10,711 nt of DNA from Lachnoclostridium sp. UBA3320 (lineage in GTDB: Bacteria > Bacillota > Clostridia > Lachnospirales > Lachnospiraceae). The notes beneath the pieces were generated by a model. The model did no database searches. It worked only from the letters and a program-made list of their open reading frames with translations, and was not told where the DNA came from. Both the position numbers and the translations under genes were made by a program. The DNA lies in assembly GCA_002361175.1 (NCBI GenBank), contig DESG01000056.1, positions 1 through 10,711 of the forward strand. Reading direction: 5' to 3'. Shown piece by piece: positions 7,483 to 10,711 of this stretch. The number at the start of each line of letters is the position of its first letter. Position 1 is the first letter of the stretch.

Positions 7483-8745
7483 ATGGAACACACAGAAGTT
7501 TTAGTAGCTGGCGGTGGGGCAGCAGGAATGATGGCTGCCCTTGCTGCATCAAAAAACGAAGCTAATGTCCTTATTATTGAAAGAATGAATCAGCTTGGAA
7601 AAAAGATACTTGCGACTGGAAATGGCAAATGCAATTATACGAATTATTACCAGTCGAAAGAGTGCTACAGGGGAGATAAACCATCATTTGCCCATAAAGC
7701 ATTACAGAAATTTGGGCATAAAGAAACCATAAATTTATTTAAGTCATACGGAATATTGCCATTTGATAATAATGGCTATGTATACCCTATTACACAACAG
7801 GCTTCTTCTGTAAGAGATATCTTAAATATGCAGCTTGAAAGTTCTGGTATAGATATTCATACAAATGAAAAAATAACTGGTGTACATCTACATATTAACA
7901 AAAAAACTGGAAAAAGGGATAGTTTTATAGTTTCAACTGACAAAAGCAGATATCTTGCAAAAAAACTGATTATTACAACAGGAGGCAAAGCAAGTCCATT
8001 TCATGGTTCTGACGGTTTTGGATATAAAATTGCTATAGATTTTGGACATTCATTAATTACACCACTTCCTGCGCTTACATTTTGCATAGTAGATGAAAAA
8101 TATACAAAAGACTGGGCAGGTGCAAGAACATGGGGAAGTATAAAAGCGTATAGTGAGGATGGCAATTTAATGTGTAAAGACTTTGGCGGATTGCAGTTTG
8201 TAGCACAGGGAATATCAGGTATACCTGTATTTCAGGTAAGCAGATACATATCAAAAGAGCTATCTAAAGGCAAGAAACCATATCTAATTGCTGATATAAT
8301 GCCTTTATACAGTGAAGAAGAGCTTGTATACGAGCTTTTATACAGAAAAGAAAAATATGCAAGTTATAGCATAGGTGATATTTTTAAAGGTATGCTTAAT
8401 AATAAACTTACTGCTGCGCTGCTTAAAAAATGCAGTATATCTATAAAGCGTCCTGCAAAAGAGTTGATGGATGACAATATAAAAAAATTGGCGTATGTTA
8501 TGAAAAACTGGCACATGGATGTAAAAGCCACAGGTGATTTTGACAAAGCACAGGTGACATGCGGCGGAATAAATACATCTGAAATAAATGTAGAAACAAT
8601 GGAGTCAAAAATCTGTAAGGGGCTTTATTTTGCAGGAGAGATATTAGATATAGATGGCATATGTGGTGGCTACAACTTGCAATGGGCGTGGACAAGTGGG
8701 TATATAGCAGGAAGTGCGGCAGGAAAGGCAATTACCCAAAATTGA
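7483..8745 (+). CDS. HI0933-family FAD-dependent oxidoreductase (YhiN/aminoacetone oxidase-like)
   Basis: This 420-aa cytoplasmic flavoprotein belongs to the HI0933-like family, often annotated as NAD(P)/FAD-dependent oxidoreductase or aminoacetone oxidase family enzyme. The N-terminal Rossmann fold has VAGGGAAG (8-15) with E33 at the end of the second strand, followed by the family signature LGKKILATGNGKCNYTN (38-54). The TTGGKASP segment and the C-terminal LYFAGEILDIDGICGGYNLQ, about 35 residues from the end, complete the FAD site. Length is typical and all signatures are intact. The reaction for most members is unknown; one streptococcal member oxidises aminoacetone. It lies 21 nt after the BofC-like gene and its last 14 bp overlap the convergent ZIP gene. 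Confidence 0.92.
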   Translation: MEHTEVLVAGGGAAGMMAALAASKNEANVLIIERMNQLGKKILATGNGKCNYTNYYQSKECYRGDKPSFAHKALQKFGHKETINLFKSYGILPFDNNGYVYPITQQASSVRDILNMQLESSGIDIHTNEKITGVHLHINKKTGKRDSFIVSTDKSRYLAKKLIITTGGKASPFHGSDGFGYKIAIDFGHSLITPLPALTFCIVDEKYTKDWAGARTWGSIKAYSEDGNLMCKDFGGLQFVAQGISGIPVFQVSRYISKELSKGKKPYLIADIMPLYSEEELVYELLYRKEKYASYSIGDIFKGMLNNKLTAALLKKCSISIKRPAKELMDDNIKKLAYVMKNWHMDVKATGDFDKAQVTCGGINTSEINVETMESKICKGLYFAGEILDIDGICGGYNLQWAWTSGYIAGSAAGKAITQN

Positions 8746-9520
8746 TATCAAGTATCATCATTGTAACAAAGCCAAATGCAACGCCTATAGTACCAAGATT
8801 AAAATTACAGTCTGACTGCGCCGCTGGGATAAGTTCCTCTACTACGACATAAACCATTGCTCCTGCTGCAAAAGCAAGAAGATAAGGCAGCATGGGTACA
8901 ATAAGTCCTGTAAGTGCAATAGTAATAACTGCACCAACAGGTTCAACAATACCTGATAATGCACCATATGCAAATGCCTTAAATTTAGGCATTCCTTCAT
9001 TTTTCAGAGGCATAGAAATAATTGCTCCCTCTGGAAAGTTTTGTATTGCAATACCTAGTGTAAGCGTAAGTGCTCCAGCCATTGTAATCCCTGTATTGCC
9101 AGTAAGCGCACCAGCTATTGCAACACCAGCCGCCATGCCTTCTGGTATATTGTGAAATGTTACTGCAAGGGCAAGCATAGTTGACTTTTTAATCTTAAAC
9201 CGCAGCCCTTCTGGTTTATCATTGTCAAGTCTTAAATGTGGTACTAGCTTATCAAGTCCAGTTAAGAAAAATATACCTAAAAGAAAACCGACAGATGCTG
9301 GAACCCATTTATATGTACCCATATATACAGACATATCAACTGAGGGTATAATAAGCGACCAGACAGATGCCGCAATCATTACACCTGAAGCAAAACCAAG
9401 CAGAAACTTTTCTATCTTATTGTCTAAATGGTTTTTCATAAGAAAAACCATTGCACTTCCTAAGATAGTTCCTATAAATGGGATTAAGACACCTAGTATT
9501 GCATAATGCGTGTCACACAT
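8732..9520 (-). CDS. ZIP family metal cation transporter
   Basis: This 262-aa polytopic membrane protein is a ZIP transporter, importing divalent metals such as Zn2+ (possibly Fe2+ or Mn2+) into the cytoplasm. About eight hydrophobic segments are visible. The metal path motifs are present: FHNIPEG (122-128) in TM4, IQNFPEG (159-165) in TM5, EPVG (193-196) and VEE (227-229). Instead of a long His-rich loop between TM3 and TM4 there is a short HLRLDNDKPEG stretch (95-105). The second motif has Gln160 where many ZIPs have His, which may alter metal choice. The ATG at 9520 is preceded by AAAGGA with a 9-nt spacer. It is divergent from the EcsC gene, and no metal-regulator operator was recognised. 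Confidence 0.93.
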   Translation of the reverse strand: MCDTHYAILGVLIPFIGTILGSAMVFLMKNHLDNKIEKFLLGFASGVMIAASVWSLIIPSVDMSVYMGTYKWVPASVGFLLGIFFLTGLDKLVPHLRLDNDKPEGLRFKIKKSTMLALAVTFHNIPEGMAAGVAIAGALTGNTGITMAGALTLTLGIAIQNFPEGAIISMPLKNEGMPKFKAFAYGALSGIVEPVGAVITIALTGLIVPMLPYLLAFAAGAMVYVVVEELIPAAQSDCNFNLGTIGVAFGFVTMMILDINFG

Positions 9521-9557
9521 TTTATCATATCCTTTAATTATACAGTTTATTTATTAC

Positions 9558-9587
9558 ATTATGCACAAAATAGGTTATGGTTCCCAA
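9558..9587 (-). promoter_or_regulatory. Possible promoter of the ZIP gene
   Basis: On the minus strand TTGGGA (9582-9587) and CATAAT (9558-9563) lie 18 bp apart, giving a predicted start near 9551 and a leader of about 30 nt. A perfect TATAAT closer in (9537-9542) would start the transcript at the ribosome-binding site itself and so is less likely to serve this gene. Confidence 0.35.
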
Positions 9588-9620
9588 AAAAGCTGCCTGA
9601 TGGCACTGTAAATGCAGAAA

Positions 9621-9626
9621 TGAGGT
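9621..9626 (+). promoter_or_regulatory. Ribosome-binding site of the EcsC-family gene
   Basis: TGAGGT lies 6 nt before the ATG at 9633 and supports that start. No clear plus-strand promoter was found in the 112-bp divergent gap; a 4-bp hairpin (9594-9605) is the only local structure seen there. Confidence 0.5.
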
Positions 9627-9632
9627 AAAAAT

Positions 9633-10424
9633 ATGAATAAAGAGCAGATAAAAATTGAACTAAAAAATTTAACTAAAGCAGAAGAAAAATTTATCAGTAA
9701 AAATATTGCAGTAAAAGAGTCAAAACTTCAAGAAAAGATAGAAAAATATGTACCTGAAACACTTGAAAAGACACTTAATACGGCATTTTACAAAGCATTT
9801 GGTATTATATTTGAAAAAGGGACAAGCTTTATTGAAAAAACCTATAATAAAGAAAAACACGAACAGGATTTTAAAGTAAATGAATATTCAGCGGATTTAA
9901 GAAACAATAAAGGCAGTTTAAAAAAATTTGGCAGAGTGGCACTTTTAAACAAAACTTTAAATACAACAATTTCTGCTGTTGAAGGTGTAGGAATGGGTAT
10001 GTTTGGAATGGGAATTCCTGATATACCAGTATTTCTTTCAGTAATTTTAAAAAGTATATATGAAACTGCACTCCACTTTGGCTTTGGATATGAAACAGAA
10101 GAAGAGCGTATGTTTATTCTAAAAATAATAGAAACATCTCTTTGTCATGAAGATGACCTTATACATGGTGATATGGAGATAAATAGCTGGATAAGTTCAG
10201 ATGGCAAAGAATTATTTTCAAAAAGCATAGATGAACAAATTAAAAAAACCTCATTGGTACTGTCAGAAGAACTTCTATACCTTAAATTTATTCAAGGTAT
10301 ACCAGTTGCAGGAGTAATTGGAGGAGTGTCAGATGTAGTATATCAGAAAAAGATTACAGATTATGCACTTCTTAAATACAAGAGAAGGTTTTTAATAAAG
10401 CATCTTGATAAAGAAATTGTCTGA
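9633..10424 (+). CDS. EcsC family protein
   Basis: This 263-aa protein matches the EcsC family, named after the third gene of the Bacillus ecs ABC-transporter locus, whose biochemical role is not established. The N-terminal 80 residues are highly charged and helical. The family core follows: VEGVGMGMFGMGIPDIPVFL (116-135), SIYETALHFGFGYETEEERMFIL (141-163) and, near the end, KFIQGIPVAGVIGGVSDVVY (218-237) with YALLKYKRRFL (244-254). The glycine-rich hydrophobic stretches suggest membrane association. No ABC transporter genes lie beside it here. Its last eight or nine codons and stop fall in sequence that, read in another frame, belongs to a transposase remnant, so the native C-terminus may have been replaced there. 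The family core is complete, so the protein is probably functional. Confidence 0.85.
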   Translation: MNKEQIKIELKNLTKAEEKFISKNIAVKESKLQEKIEKYVPETLEKTLNTAFYKAFGIIFEKGTSFIEKTYNKEKHEQDFKVNEYSADLRNNKGSLKKFGRVALLNKTLNTTISAVEGVGMGMFGMGIPDIPVFLSVILKSIYETALHFGFGYETEEERMFILKIIETSLCHEDDLIHGDMEINSWISSDGKELFSKSIDEQIKKTSLVLSEELLYLKFIQGIPVAGVIGGVSDVVYQKKITDYALLKYKRRFLIKHLDKEIV

Positions 10425-10635
10425 CAGAATGTATAAACTTACCGATGGAACATTAGTACAAAGAGATTGGTATTCCTCATATTTGCTTTATTGTGTAGAT
10501 TACAGAACAGGAACCATAGATAAAAACAAATGCAGAAATGATTTTAAAAAACAATATAATAAAGAGCTAGCTCTAATTGAAAGAATAAAAGCTAATAACA
10601 TTAAAGTATTAAATAGTGGAATAAAGACTGTTTAA
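10405..10635 (+). pseudogene. 3' remnant of a TnpB-like transposase
   Basis: A 76-codon frame, open only from 10399 and lacking an ATG at its start, a ribosome-binding site or any N-terminal catalytic part. The residues KKLSDRMYKLTDGTLVQRDWYSSYLLYC resemble the C-terminal segment of clostridial and cyanobacterial transposases that read K-K-L-S-x-R and then V/A-Q-R-D-L-Y-S-A-F-L. The RD..S. motif there corresponds to the last catalytic Asp of the RuvC-like domain in TnpB/OrfB proteins. The following IDKNKC segment and the ending VLNSGIKTV fit the same tail. The rest of the transposase is missing, so this is a 5'-deleted relic whose left junction lies inside or beside the EcsC stop. The match is from memory of the family; a small stand-alone protein is less likely. 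Confidence 0.55.
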
Positions 10636-10711
10636 CAAATACATATAGGGAGATTGACTATGCTTCCTTACGAAAGTAGAAAACAACCGCTAATGTGACC
10701 AAAGGGTTGCT
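10636..10711 (+). other. Tail downstream of the transposase remnant, possible element right end
   Basis: No gene is visible in these last 76 bases. They can fold into a small GAAA-loop hairpin (about 10669-10679) and a longer-loop hairpin pairing CAACC (10684-10688) with GGTTG (10705-10709). In TnpB-carrying elements the sequence just past the transposase stop forms the right end and the 3' part of the guide-RNA scaffold, so this could be such a remnant. The pairings are short and the window ends here, so the element border cannot be placed. Confidence 0.3.

Noticed and set aside
8892..9155. Plus-strand frame inside the ZIP gene, rich in Pro, Ala and Ser
   Set aside because: It mirrors the Gly/Ala-rich membrane segments of the ZIP gene on the other strand; there is no ribosome-binding site or family match.
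9537..9542. Perfect TATAAT on the minus strand before the ZIP gene
   Set aside because: Its transcript would begin at the ribosome-binding site and there is no supporting -35 box, so the weaker pair at 9558-9587 is preferred.

Overview
The window is AT-rich with short intergenic gaps, Gram-positive ribosome-binding sites (AAGGGG, GAGGT, AAAGGA) and gene families typical of Clostridia. It most resembles a gut-type member of the Lachnospiraceae. The pointers are a secreted GH5 glucanase ending in a Big_2 Ig-like domain, a BofC-like sporulation-type protein next to an HI0933-family flavoprotein, and a fragment of a clostridial transposase. This placement is an inference from gene content. No rRNA, tRNA or CRISPR array was seen.

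Layout. (1) 50-2725, plus strand: a two-gene unit holding a soluble phosphatidylserine-decarboxylase-like pyruvoyl enzyme (403 aa) and a C69-family dipeptidase (473 aa), closed by a strong hairpin terminator at 2731-2771. (2) 2796-4811, minus strand: a secreted multidomain GH5 endo-beta-glucanase (signal peptide, GH5 domain of subfamily 4 type, CBM_X2-like, CBM46-like, Big_2), convergent with the first unit and with its own promoter. (3) 5011-8745, plus strand: a membrane-anchored MutS-like ATPase, then a signal-anchored BofC-like protein and an HI0933-type flavoprotein. A good promoter precedes the first of these and a second possible one precedes the BofC-like gene. (4) 8732-9520, minus strand: a ZIP-family metal transporter whose 3' end overlaps the flavoprotein's 3' end by 14 bp. 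(5) 9633-10424, plus strand: an EcsC-family protein, divergent from the ZIP gene. Its last codons run into the 3' remnant of a TnpB-like transposase (about 10405-10635), followed by a possibly structured tail at the window edge.

How the genes fit together. The first unit pairs an enzyme that can release free amino acids from dipeptides with a decarboxylase homologue that looks soluble and lacks the usual PSD Asp motif. An amino-acid decarboxylase making an amine is therefore a reasonable hypothesis, but it is not shown. The glucanase would act outside the cell on beta-1,4-glucan or xyloglucan. The MutS-like, BofC-like, flavoprotein, ZIP and EcsC genes look like ordinary chromosomal genes without an obvious shared pathway. 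No complete novel multi-gene system is evident. The most interesting points are the atypical decarboxylase with its dipeptidase partner, the membrane-bound MutS-like ATPase, and the transposon scar at the end of the EcsC gene.
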